Below, one piece after another: positions 12,900 through 24,057 of a DNA stretch of 64,000 bases (position 1 is the first letter of the stretch; the number at the start of each line of letters is the position of its first letter). Both the position numbers and the translations under genes were made by a program. The stretch is from NCBI GenBank assembly GCA_015680685.1, contig MNCI01016384.1, positions 534,717-598,716 on the forward strand. Direction: 5' to 3'. The notes below the pieces were generated by a model that did not search any database, was not told the DNA's origin, and saw only the letters and a program-made list of their open reading frames with translations. Source of the DNA: Gnetum montanum (Eukaryota > Streptophyta > Gnetopsida > Gnetales > Gnetaceae).

Positions 12900-13690
12900 C
12901 ATATATCATCGTATGTGATAATACATTATGTTGATGATCCTACAATGACATACTCCTAAAGTGATTAGATAAACTAAAGCTAGAATAGTCCTAGAGGAGG
13001 TTCATGAGGATTTTTGTGGAGAACATATAGGACCCATAGACATGGCTGCTAAGATTAGATGGTTAGGATACTATTGGCCCCATATGAAAGATGACTTCAT
13101 GCAAAAGATTAAGCAATGTGACACATGCCAACAACATAGTAACTTGATACATGTATGACTGATTGAGTTGTAAACGACTCAAATAACATGGCAATTTTAA
13201 TGATGGGTGTTGGATATCATTGGACCTATAGTGCTTAAGTCTTCAGAGAAGCATAGCTTCATTATCACCACAACTGAATACTTTACAAAGTGGGTTGAGT
13301 TTATTCCACTAAGAAATACTACATTTGAGTTGGTTTGCAAATTCATCCTAGATAACATTGTAGCTTGTTTTGGCATACCCTTGATCATAGTTATGGATAA
13401 TTAACCACAATTTAGTATCCATGAAATGAAATATTTCTATCAAAAACTAGGCATTAAGCATGTTTTCATTACCTTATTACCCTCTAGCCAATGGATAAGT
13501 GGAAGTAAGCAACAAGGCCATCATCAACTTGCTCAAGAAGGTGCTCAACAACAACAAGCATAAATGGCACAAGCAACTTGTCCATGCCCTATGGGCATAT
13601 AGAAAAACCTATTTCATGGCAACTGTTGTGACCTCTTATAGCTTGGTTTATAATTTTGAAGCTATTTTACCTCTTGAATTATAGGTGCCT
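12900..13690 (+). pseudogene. Integrase region of Tat-like pol, copy A
   Basis: The zinc-binding part shows VHEDFCGEHIG, WLGYYWPHM and C-D-T-C at 13,117-13,128. The catalytic core has WVLDIIGP (first Asp at 13,213), VMDN followed by a stop where Gln is expected (second Asp at 13,396), and VEVSNKAIINLL (Glu at 13,502). The core aligns with copies B and C and with plant Ty3 integrases. A frame change occurs between about 13,400 and 13,500 and there are several stops, so the domain is inactive although the catalytic triad codons are still readable. Confidence 0.8.
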
Positions 13691-13799
13691 TCACTTCGAG
13701 TAGCCTTGATTGACTTCATCAATAATGACCAAAATAAGAAGTTGGGGATAGTATCCATGGACTCAGTAACACTATCAAGAGGTTTATAAGTAACAACAT

Positions 13800-14009
13800 C
13801 ACCATAACTTGACCAGGCATAAAATCAAGAAAGGTGAACTAGTCCTCAAAGCCATCTGCAAGAATGTAAACAAATTCTCAACCAATTGGGAAGGGCCTTT
13901 TCTTGTCACAAGAACCTACAAGAATGGTGAATTTAGGACAGCTAACATGGATAGGAATGAGCTAGCCAATCCAATCAATCATTCCTATCTAAAGCCATAC
14001 TATATGTAG
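13800..14009 (+). pseudogene. GPY/F-like C-terminal tail of integrase, copy A
   Basis: This open stretch of about 66 codons contains KKGELVLKAI, then NWEGPFLVTRTYKNGEF, then NHSYLKPYYM and a stop. It matches the GPY/F module that follows the core in Ty3/gypsy integrases. The same ending is found in copy C (stop at 52,800) and copy B (stop at 31,615), which fixes the 3' end of pol in all three copies. No chromodomain is seen. Confidence 0.75.
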
Positions 14010-14163
14010 CTAACAATCATCAATAAGCAAGCTTGCTATCAATAGCTTGGAAAGGCCTAAAACTAGTGATACAACCTATCAAGACTTTAAAACCAACACC
14101 ACAGTGGTGTTTTGTATTCTTTGTTTGTGCCTCTTAGGCTAATCCTCCAACCACCAACAAAGA
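14010..14163 (+). other. Shortened pol-to-LTR spacer and polypurine tract, copy A
   Basis: Copies B and C carry about 1.1 kb between the end of pol and the LTR. Here only about 150 bp remains, and homology to C resumes at TTTGTATTCTTTG (about 14,115). The purine run CAAAGAGGGA (about 14,155-14,167) sits at the LTR start and is shared with B and C, so it is the likely polypurine tract. Confidence 0.6.
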
Positions 14164-15705
14164 GGGACCACTAAAACACCATAAAAATTTGCAATTATGT
14201 CCAATTTTTATCATGTAGCTTTCACCCCATGAAACTCAAGGTAAAAATTTGTTGTAAATGTAAAGATTATAATCCACAAGGACCAATCTAACATATTCCA
14301 TATTTTTGGGGTTGAAAGATGCCTTATAAGTGGTCAAATTCTCATTCCCCAAGTGAAAAAGATCATCTAGTATCTATATTTGGGCTTGGGCAGGTCAAAA
14401 ATATCTTTTGAAAAGCCAAAAATGAAAATTTATCATGGGCAACTAATGCAACTTCTCCACTTCTATACTGGAAACATCTATATGGGGACAAATCTCACCT
14501 ACTACCAATGTGTAGGGGTGGGGGTATCCCCATTAGCATGGAAACCTTGCCCCCCACCTAGTGTGTAGACTCCATGCACAATGTGAAAACCTTTTCCCCT
14601 TAGCATGAAAGTTTTCCCTAGTGTGGAGGCTTCACCCCTAACATTGAAACTACATGCCCTTAGCATGGAAGTCACAAAAGCCAAATTTCATTACTCCATG
14701 CACTCCAATGTTGATCAACCACTTTAGCAAGCATGGTAGAAGACTCAACTTGGAAGATTCATCTCTAGCATAGAAGGTACACCCTTGTTACTATTTATAG
14801 TAATTGGAATGGCCATGAGGGTTTGGCACTTACTATATATGGTAACCCACCAAATTTGGATTCCTATCTTAACTATACAAGGTATAAATTTGCAGCAATT
14901 TGACAACCAATTTGCAGTGATTATGTAGCCAAATTACAATGATTTTCCAACATCATTCATGGCCTAAAACCTATAAAAACTAGCCTCAAACACCATTTAG
15001 AGGTTACACAGACTTTTGTAGTTCCAAACTATTGTAGTTCAACACTTTTGTAATTCGATAATCTTGACATTGGTTCCACAATTCCACACTTCGACATTTC
15101 CAAGCACTCTAGAGCTCTTGCAATGTCCCATACTTTCATTCTCTTGAACCCCATTATGGAAGCACTATAACTTTGTTACCCTAAGACTTATGGGTTTTTG
15201 GGGTGTAAATGCTACATTCTAAGGATTCCCAACCCCCAACATGAAGCAACCTAGTAGCCAAATTTGTCACTTTTTTCACCCTCAGCAATGACCCAAGTTG
15301 CAAATCTAAGGTTATAGTAGAGGAGGTTCGAAAGCATTAGGAGTGTCTAAGCATCAAGATAGTAAAGTAGATCACATCAACTTCAATGGGCTTGGAATTC
15401 CTACCCTAATGAACCCCTTTCTACTTTCTCAATGGCAACACTTGTACAAGATCCTAAGCTTATTCTTTATTTGTTTAAATAAAGTTTCAAGATTTCAATT
15501 TGTGCGGAATATATTTTGCTTTTGTTTTCCATATCTATATTTTTCATGATTTGCATCATTCAGTTTGCATTCTGTTAGCCCATGGATGATCTGCTAGGCC
15601 ATTAAGGGCACCTTGAATTCCATTTTTTGGAGGCCATGGGGATTTTTTGTTGAGGTTGCTACACTAGATCCATTGGTTTTCCAACGATCAATTTTTCTAG
15701 TTACA
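14164..15705 (+). repeat. 3' LTR of Tat-like copy A (~1.54 kb)
   Basis: The sequence aligns, reversed, with 50,194-51,682 (LTR of copy C) over its whole length. Shared landmarks are a CACCCCATGAAAC block near 14,225, TTTAAATAAAGTTT near 15,475, and the terminal block GGCACCTTGAATTCC...GAGGCC, ending at TTACA near 15,705. Homology to copy C stops there. The start is set by analogy with the solo LTR at 25,401, so it is approximate. Between about 14,500 and 14,670 it holds subrepeats of roughly 35-40 bp built on TAGCATGGAAA and TAGTGTGGAG. Confidence 0.7.
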
Positions 15706-15930
15706 ACAAGTGTTATAGAGTTTTTGGATGTTTTGTGGGTTTTGAAAATTATATTATAATTTTTTAATTAAATAATTAAATATTACTAGTTTTCTAGTAA
15801 ATAAATTATCTTTTTATAATATCTAGATTTAGTATTTAAATGTGATTTAATATTGGAGTGAACGTGCTACAATAACCAAAAGAAGATGCACTGCTAGAAG
15901 AAGAGTAATACCACTGAAACATAAGAAATT
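15706..15930. other. Short unassigned spacer
   Basis: AT-rich sequence between the LTR of copy A and the left target duplication of the 15.9-27.5 kb element. Nothing is recognised in it. Confidence 0.4.
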
Positions 15931-15935
15931 CTTAT

Positions 15936-16508
15936 TGTGAAATCCCATTCCTAGATGTCATGACAAACATCAAATATACATTATATTAGACATTATGTGT
16001 AGAAAGATAACATGGCAAACATTAAATATGTATACCATTCGATATTATGCTTAAGGAAAATAACAAGGAAAATGTAAAAGAAAATAGAAAAGAATGCTTT
16101 ATTAAGGTAGATTAGTGTATTTGGGTCATGCTCTAAGTATTTCTTCGGAGATTATCTTCCTTTAGCATCTATTCATTAGAGGATATCTAGCACTACCACC
16201 ATGGTTAGGCCTATTACTAGCCAGAAGGAATATCCAATCCTCATCCTATTGCACTTCACTTAACACCTATTACTTGTCTTTATCATCTCTGCAACTCCAT
16301 GTTGATAGGACTTGTAATACTCAGGTATAAATACCTTAGGTCAAACCCCAAAGGTTACCTTGAGAGACATGCCCATTATTACAACACATCCTTTTAGGTC
16401 TTTGTTACAACTAGCCTTTCTCATCTTGTTATAATAATTACAATGTTAGTTATGAAGAGACACCATCTTTGTTATGTAGAAACATTATTCAAGAATGGAA
16501 ATATTATA
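15936..16508. repeat. Left LTR of the 15.9-27.5 kb element
   Basis: It begins TGTGAAATCCC and aligns throughout with 26,979-27,548 in the same orientation. Shared blocks include AACATCAAATATACATTAT, AGAAAATAGAAAAGAATG and ATGCTCTAAGTATT. A TATA-like TATAAATA occurs near 16,326. The right end is eroded compared with the other copy. Confidence 0.75.
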
Positions 16509-19500
16509 ATCTATCTCCCTTAGGTTTTTTTCATCCTTGAACAATTCCATGTTTACTATCTTTCTCTAGCTCCAATTCTTATAGTCATGCTCAAATGCTT
16601 CAAGACTTTGTTTTTTCCTTTTTAGGTATGATTGAATATCCTAATGTTTTCCTACTTATTCTATAAACAAAATATAATTGAGAAGAGTATATGAAAAATA
16701 TTAATTATTTTATTAGTACTTAGTTCCTTCTCTAAGATAATTACTAGAGATGAATTAAAGGTCTACCAACCCCCAATCACCAATTCTAACTAGGATCACA
16801 CAAGGTGCAACTCATATCTAGTTACCCAAGTGAAGGTATGACAAATCCTTATTTCCAACTTGCATTACCCTAGACATTTTATTTTCCTAATTAGAATATA
16901 AATTAAAAAATAATGAAAATTACAAAAATTATAAATAAAATTAAGGTTAAGATAGTCTCTGATCTTCATCATTCTCAAGAATTAATGGAAGTAATTGTAA
17001 TTCTACCATAAATGGTATATGATTAAATGACCTTATTTAGGATGGTAGGGCTTGATCATGCTTCTTCTTAGCTTCTCCTTTAGAAATTAACTCTAGTAAC
17101 TTTGTAACTTGGAAGAATCGAGCATCATACCAAATGTACTCTAAGGTCTTAATGAAAATTCATGTTGATCCATCTTCATTGATCATATCAGTGTAAGTAC
17201 CTTCCATCAACATTATTTATTCTTAAATACTAAGATTTGATTTATCTATTAAAGATTCAAAGTGTAATATGCATTGGTCAATAAAATTGCATGTTGAATT
17301 GATGGAAACATCTTATTCAAATTAGGTTCATCTTCCAAGGGTTCTTCTTACATATCCATATATTAAGAATTAATAAACACGACTTTCAAATTTTGTATTG
17401 AATTCTTCACAAAGGGTGAATGACATTGGATTGATATTAGTATGGATTATGAATACCTTATTGTTTAAACTTATCTTATTTTGGTTAATTTAATAGGCCA
17501 CTTGACTAGGTTTAACATCTAGACATGTTGACTTGATAATTCAATATGTGTTAACCACACATACATGTCTTTTGGACTAGATTTTAAATATCAATGCCAA
17601 AGCTATGTGGATTATTCAAAATCTTGACTATTCTTTCTTCTCCATGATTTGAAGCTATATAATTGTAAAGATTGTATCTTCTAAGTTCCATTTAACCCTT
17701 TAGAATAATTTGAACTTGGCTTCTTTAGAAAAGATCTTATAACCATCCATGTTGTGATTTCTATAATAGGCTAATCTGTATGGCTTGAACTAAGAACTTC
17801 CACAAGTATCATTTTTGTTGTAATACATATGTATTCCATATTTTTTAAATTTTTCTAGAAATGGTAAAGAAATTTCCATGGAAAGACTTCTTGTAGATAC
17901 AAGACATCAACATTCAAATCTTGTAACTCCAATAAGATGCATGGGTATTAATACTCATGCTAGTTCAAAATCCATGGTGAACATGACAAATGTTGTTTTT
18001 TCATTGGCTAAGACTTTCATTCTTGTTCCTAGATTCTCTTCATAGTTATTTTTACTCATGGGTATCATACACCTTGTTGAAACAAGATCATTATTCTCCA
18101 TGTTGTTGCTACTACATGATTTTTTTACAAGTTGAATTAGTATACATCTTCTTAATCATTAAAGTTCACCAATTGATTCTCCAACTAATTTTGGATCAGG
18201 AACAACAAGCTACATTACCTAGACTCTTAGTCATCTTTTGGTACAAACTTAGGACTACCACTAATTTTTTTATTCCTATCCTAGTGACAAGAAACTATTG
18301 GTGGGAAAATGTTTTACTTAATGCCATTGTTTATCTCCTCTTTATGATAATAATTATAAGCTTGAGAGATCTTTCAAAAAATCAAGTTTAGATGTTTGTT
18401 AGTTTCTAGAAACACCAAGGCCAAGATACCTAAAAATGAGTTTAGTGGTTGTAGAGAACTATGTGTTTTAGACTAACATTTAGTATAAATTTCATAATAT
18501 TTTATTTTGGAAGCTTAATAGTAAATTATACTTTTATGAAAAGATTTAGCCCTTTTACTCTATTATGTAAGCAAAAAAAATTTAGCTATATTAGAGCTAC
18601 CTAGTCTATGTAATCTTTATTATATGCAACCTATAATAATTATCCTTTCATCTAATGCTTAAGTGCAATTTGAAAAATCTATTACCAATCTTTCCTAGAG
18701 AGAAAGTTCCATGAGAAAAACTAGAATATAGAGCAAGATTCAATAGATTTTTAGAAATAAAATAGTAAAATTGAATAAAATATTAAACATTAGGGATGAG
18801 ATACGGTTAACATGAGTAAACATATTAGAAAATAAAGCTATTTGAATCAATTAATGATATCAAAAATTCCTAAACCCTTGGCTCAAACAAGCAATTAAAC
18901 AAATCCAAGAAACAAGAATCAAGGCACACAATAATCTTGACTAATAGATAAGTAACTATGATAAAGTAGGAAAATAAAAGTAACTCATTGAATAAAAGTA
19001 AATAAGTTGAATCAAGTTTGAGCTTAAAATGTTATTATACAAAAATCTTCCTCTAATATCCAAAAGTTAGTTCCTCCTAGCTCTGCCCCATCTAACAAAT
19101 CTACTTTGGGCTTTATATAGTAGCCGCTGGTAGTTACAATTATTATAAGACTTAAGGCCACAAATTCTTCATATTTTCCTCATATAACTGTAAAAAATTG
19201 AATAAATTTTTTGTTTTTTAATAAATTTATCCCATTCCTTGAATTTATAGCCCCTCAACTAATAACTATTGAGATAATATTCCATGATTAAGAGACTCTT
19301 AATAGCCTAATGTGTTGTATATAGTTGAGTGTCATTAATCTTCTTTAAGACTTCTTTAGCACTTGTTTCTCCCAAATCTAATTCAATTATGGAATTTGTT
19401 ATTTCTATTAACAATGCTCTTGTGCAGGCACAAACTTGTTCCAATTCCAACTTCTTCTTGGTAGTTTCATCTATGATCCCAATAAATGTCATCATCATCA

Positions 19501-19890
19501 TATCCAAATATCCTATTTGTACTAAGGTAATAGTTCTCTTGTAGCTCTAGCTAGATCAAACAATTTCCACGTCTTTTTGTCCATTTGTAGAAATATGACT
19601 TGTTTTTCTTATAAATTTTATGAGAACTCTAGAGACACTTTTTTACTTTTTAATGATAGCTTTGTGCTACTCTTAGCTCTATTTTATTTCTTAGCTTTGT
19701 TTGTTAATGGCACTATGACTTCAAATCTATCCTTTATTTTTTAACTTGCTTTTAGATAGTCTATTTGACTCAGTTCTTGCCACATGCTGTGAGCTTTGAT
19801 TTCTTTAAGCTACTTCATTAAAATATTAAGAGTTTAGGCTTAGCATCTCAACCTATCCTAGTTGATGTAGCTTCTACTTTCATATATCCT
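16509..19890. other. Left interior of the 15.9-27.5 kb element
   Basis: Mostly non-coding AT-rich sequence. A minus-strand CCR4/Angel-like fragment lies at 17,690-17,945 (separate entry). An open plus-strand stretch at 17,990-18,391 is very hydrophobic and not convincing as a gene. A minus-strand open stretch of 66 codons at 19,307-19,507 is charged and helical-looking but unidentified. Confidence 0.35.
17690..17945 (-). pseudogene. Possible CCR4/Angel-like exonuclease fragment
   Basis: On the minus strand one frame reads LNVDVLYLQEVFPW. A second frame, a little further on, reads FLEKFKKYGIHMYYN and then DGYKIFSKEAKFKL. Plant CCR4-type deadenylases (EEP fold) have DVLCLQEVD with a metal-binding Glu, a GY..xY segment and DGCAIFfK..kF in the same order and at about the same distance. 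At least one frameshift separates the segments, and the downstream catalytic NTH, GDFN and SDH motifs were not found. It looks like a short broken gene piece inside a mobile element, but the resemblance is by eye and a chance match cannot be excluded. Confidence 0.38.
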
Positions 19891-19899
19891 TGCTGATGT

Positions 19900-21985
19900 C
19901 ATCTTGTGGAACCATTTTTAAACTTTCTTACAAAGCCAAATTTTGATTCTATGAACTATTTTACAAATGAGATAATGTGGCAAAGTGGTTCTTGAGGTTT
20001 CTCATAGGACCAAATTTTGGTTATACAAGTTGTGTTATATCCTTGAAATTTTTACACATAATATACTAAGATGGATTAAAAATTTAATGCACGTGTATAA
20101 ATTAAAATTATATCCTTTTTTAGGCTTGAGATGAGATCTAACATGGTTGATAGAATCATTTCAAAGCTTATTTGTAGAATCATTTTCATGCTCTATAAAC
20201 TCACTCTATAAGGGAGCTGATGTAGTAGAATGGCTTTTTAGCTAGCTTGTAGAGAAGATTCATAGAGCCACTTTTTAGTTTTGCAAACGTTTTTTTGTCT
20301 AAAGCTTATGTGGCTTTGAAATTTTTTTAATTTTCAAAAATGTTTTATATGCAATGCTTAGTTGAGCTAGATTAAAATTGTAATTTTCCACATGCTAAAT
20401 AATTTGTAGTAGGCTTCATGTCTAAGCTTTATACTCTTGCTATTTACATGATTTTTAGAACCATTTCAAAGCTTGCTCATATTTTGGTTCTATGAGCCTA
20501 CATTATAGATAAGCTAACATGGATCATAGAATCATTTTGGAGCTCATTCATAGAACCAATTTTTGGTTCTATGAGCCCACCCTACTCAAAGGTTGATGTG
20601 CAAGAATAATTCTTAAGCTTCTTTGTAGAATTAATTTTTGGTTCTAGAAGCTACATAATATTCCTTAGCTCCTCAATATTCATTCATCTAATCCTTAACA
20701 TGCTACACTGGATTAAAAATTTTAATAAGCATGTGCATAATTTTGTTCCTAATTTCTTGTGGGCCCAATAGAGCTCTTCTTAGTTTTGATGTCTGTTGTA
20801 GAACCATTTTAGGTCTTATTTCTAGAATCAATTTTTGCTTCTATGAACCTACACTAAATATAAATGCTAATGTGGCAAGGCTTCTCTAGAGTCCATTAAT
20901 AGAGTTGACTCTTCTAGCTTGATGAACTTATTGAATTTTTTGAAGTTAATGTGGCTTGTGAAAAGGGTCTATTTTATAGAACTATTTTTTGGTTTTATAA
21001 ATAAGCTTCATTTAATATTTTAATCTTGCTTATGTTGACATGGAAAAGTATTCTCAAAGCTAGCTTTTAAACTTTGTTTGTAGAATCATTTTGGATCTTA
21101 TTCATAGAATAGTTTTTGTGCTCTACAAACTCATTTTACAAGGGAGCTGAAATCGTTGATGTGGTAGAATGATTTTCAGTTTCTTTATAAAACCAATTTT
21201 CAATTCTATATGCTACATCATGATCTTTTGCCTTTACTTCATAGCTTGCTAACTTGGCAAAATTGAAGATGAGCTTGTTTGCAGAGCTGAATTTGGGCTG
21301 CATAAACTAGTTCTACAATGTGGTAGAGTCACTTTCATGCTTGCTTGTAGTACCAAATTTTGGCTCTACAAGTAATGCCCTCCTTCCAAAGTTGATGTGG
21401 TAGAGCTAAAAAGTGTGTTTCTATTAGAATTATTTTTTCATTCTATGAATCTTCTCATATGAATAAAGCTAATTTGACAAAGCCATTTATGTATTTGTTT
21501 GCAAAACCATTTTTTAGTTCTACAAACAATGCTTAATCTCAAGATCCTTCTCAAAAGCTAACATGATTTGTAAAATCAATTTTTAATTGTGTTTATAAAG
21601 CCAAATTCCCATTCTACATACAAGCTTATTTCAATACACTCAAATAACATGTCTTATAAAACTATTTTTAAGCCTATTTGTAGAATTGACAATAGCTTCT
21701 ATATAATTTTTCTATAAAGAAGCTGACATGGCAGAGCCAGTTTTGCACTTATTTGTAGAATCATTTTAGTGAGCTACTTTTGTGTTCTATGAGCTTCCTC
21801 TATGAGTTGATGTGGTAGATCCATTTTTTCACTCATTTATAAAATCAAAATTTAGCTCTACAAATGATGCCTTTTCTCCAAAACTAATGTGGTAGCCATA
21901 ATTAAGAAATTTCTCCTTCAAAATAATTTTTGAAACACTTTGTAAAGCTAATCTTTAGTTCTATTGTTATACTCCACTCATCAAA
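19900..21985. repeat. Diverged ~80-bp tandem repeat array
   Basis: About 20 or more units share phrases such as TTTTTGGTTCTATGAGCC, TTTGTAGAATCA and GATGTGGTAGA. The TTTTGGTTCTA phrase recurs near 20,500, 20,560, 20,640, 20,840, 20,985, 21,110, 21,200, 21,370, 21,440, 21,510, 21,780 and 21,850, with steps mostly of 60-100 bp. Units are strongly diverged. No protein is encoded. Confidence 0.65.
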
Positions 21986-23870
21986 ATGATTATGAAGAAT
22001 TAAATCAGCTTTGAATCAAGCTTCTTTTTCTTCAAATGATAAAGTCTATCTATGCCCAACCATTCATTCTAATGCTAGACCCCTCTTCAAATAAAATTAG
22101 TCTTTCAGCTGAGAAAAATCATTTTAAAGATTTCATCTTGAGTAGCATAAATAAAATTCTTGATTAAACTAAACTAAATTCACTTAAGGTCTATCATTGT
22201 TAGCTAATTTTATTCTCTATGCACTGTTGAATTTAACTAAAACACTAGCTTCCCAGACTGGCTAATACTTCTTGAGTTAAATAATCAGCAAATCAAAATT
22301 TCTTGAATTTTAAATAAGGCCTAAAACCTTTCATTCTACAAAGAAAATTAAATCAAAACCAGTTTATTTTTTTAGTGATTCTATGTAAACTTTCTTTGAA
22401 ATTATCTTTTGCTTAGGGCTCTAGCTTATATTGATATGGCACATTAAATCTTATCTTACTTGCATCATACAATTACTCTATAAATTTTCTATAACTCTTT
22501 CTCCATTGCTCGAGGAATCAAGCCTAACAATGTAAATCTATTATTGTTTCATAAAAATGGGTTATTATTGCAACAAAAAATATGAAGCTTCATTCATAAT
22601 ATAGTTCTCACCAAAAACTTGGCTTAAGTCTTTGAAACTCAAAATCACCATTATGGCCTAATCCTTTTGTTCCTTTAATCATGAGCCTGAATAATTTTAA
22701 GATATAGAGTCCTTTTCTTATGTAAATATTGAGCTATATTAAAATTAGAAATCATCAGTAGTTCAAATAATTTATCATTTAATGAGTTTTCATGTCTTGA
22801 GGTACCAAATAAATTTTTCTAAGTTCGAAAATAGAATCTTAAAATTTTATCTTCTTTTTCATTTTAATTAGCATAACAGAGATATAAATATAACTCTAAG
22901 ACAGAGAAATAAGCTCTGTTAAGCTCATAAGGATGATTTAAGACTTGAATGAAAATATTTGTTTCTAAAATTGAGCTTCATATAAGGATTCCTAGCTTTA
23001 TCTACAAGAAAGTAATTTTCTTTAGCTAATTACCCACTCTTCATTGAGTAGAGATTATAGAAGTAAGCCCCACTCCATTAATTGCTAAAATGTTACTACA
23101 CGACATTTGTACCTCTCTTAGAACACTTACTTTAATAGTGTAACTAATGATACACTAGGGGTAAGTAATCTAAGACTATCTACATCTACTAAATGTCTAA
23201 TCCTAAGGCCCAAGATGATCCAAGAGGTTAAATTATAGTTTTAAAAATTAAATTGTTAGGATTAACTAGCTATAAAATTTATGGCTCCTTAAGGCATAGT
23301 TTAAGATATCATCTAATTTTTGAATACCCAGAAGATGAATCTAATCTTATTATTAAGTTTAACAAGTTGAAAAATGTTAGAAATGATTATTTGTATGTTA
23401 TAAATGGATATCGTATGCCTGAATTATGCTAAAATGAGTCTTTGAGGGTCTTGAGGCATAATGTTGGGCAAGGAGTCAAAATTATTTTTTGGAGATCTAT
23501 GGGACTAATCTAACTTTACTATTACATTTGGAAGATTGAAATTTGTAGGAAACAAATCTTTGTTTACTAAAAAGGACTTATAGAATGAAACGTTATGGCT
23601 TCTAAATTTCAAAACTTTGGGCATGGAAAATGAAACTTCTTGAGCAGTCTCCCATTCTGGTACTACTCAATGACAAGCATGCTTAATTATGGAATTTTAA
23701 TCTCACTTATTATTAAAACATCAATTTTAATTGGTTGTTAAATTTTACAACTTTTTAATATTTAAACTTTCTATGCCTAAATTTCAATTTCAAAATTTTC
23801 AATTATTTGATAGATTTAAAATTTTTTACCAGCTAACAACAAAGTTTCAATGGCCAAAACTACTGAACCA
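21986..23870. other. AT-rich interior sequence, nothing recognised
   Basis: No open frame of note, no tandem structure and no LTR-like ends were seen. It is part of the interior of the 15.9-27.5 kb element. Confidence 0.4.
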
Positions 23871-23877
23871 GGTATGT

Positions 23878-24057
23878 TTTTCCAGTGCCAGTAGTGTTTG
23901 TAGCATGCTAGAGGAGGCATGCTTCTCCAGCATTGATGATGTCCATGGGCTACCAGAGGAGGTAGCTTTTTCCAATGTCGGTAGTGTTTGCGCAATGTTG
24001 GAGGAGGCAGGGGTTTTTCTGGCACAGGTGGTATTCACAACATGTTAGAGGAGGTAG
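23878..24057. repeat. 45-bp minisatellite, four units
   Basis: Units start at 23,878, 23,923, 23,968 and 24,013, an exact 45-bp step. Each has CCA at its start and GAGGAGG near its end (for example GCTAGAGGAGGCATGC). Because 45 is divisible by three, the plus strand reads as a repeated 15-residue pattern like FSSASSVCSMLEEAC. This stretch is richer in G and C than its surroundings. A coding role is not supported, since the open frame has no other gene-like property. Confidence 0.75.

Larger units (their letters stand above)
6480..15705 (+). mobile_element. Tat-like Ty3/gypsy element copy A (5' end unresolved)
   Basis: Order on the plus strand is leader satellite, pol pseudogene (10,600-14,009), purine tract and 3' LTR (14,164-15,705). 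Two RNase H domains between RT and integrase, the second of archaeal type, are characteristic of the plant Tat/Ogre lineage. No gag or protease and no 5' LTR were found. About 1.0 kb that lies between pol and the LTR in copies B and C is missing here. The many stops and frameshifts indicate an old insertion. Confidence 0.7.

Noticed and set aside
17990-18391. Open frame with NYWWENVLLNAIVYLL, like a Ty1/copia integrase segment
   Set aside because: Only this short stretch matches. The preceding TPQQNG-type segment and the other integrase and RT motifs are absent, and the protein is otherwise very hydrophobic.
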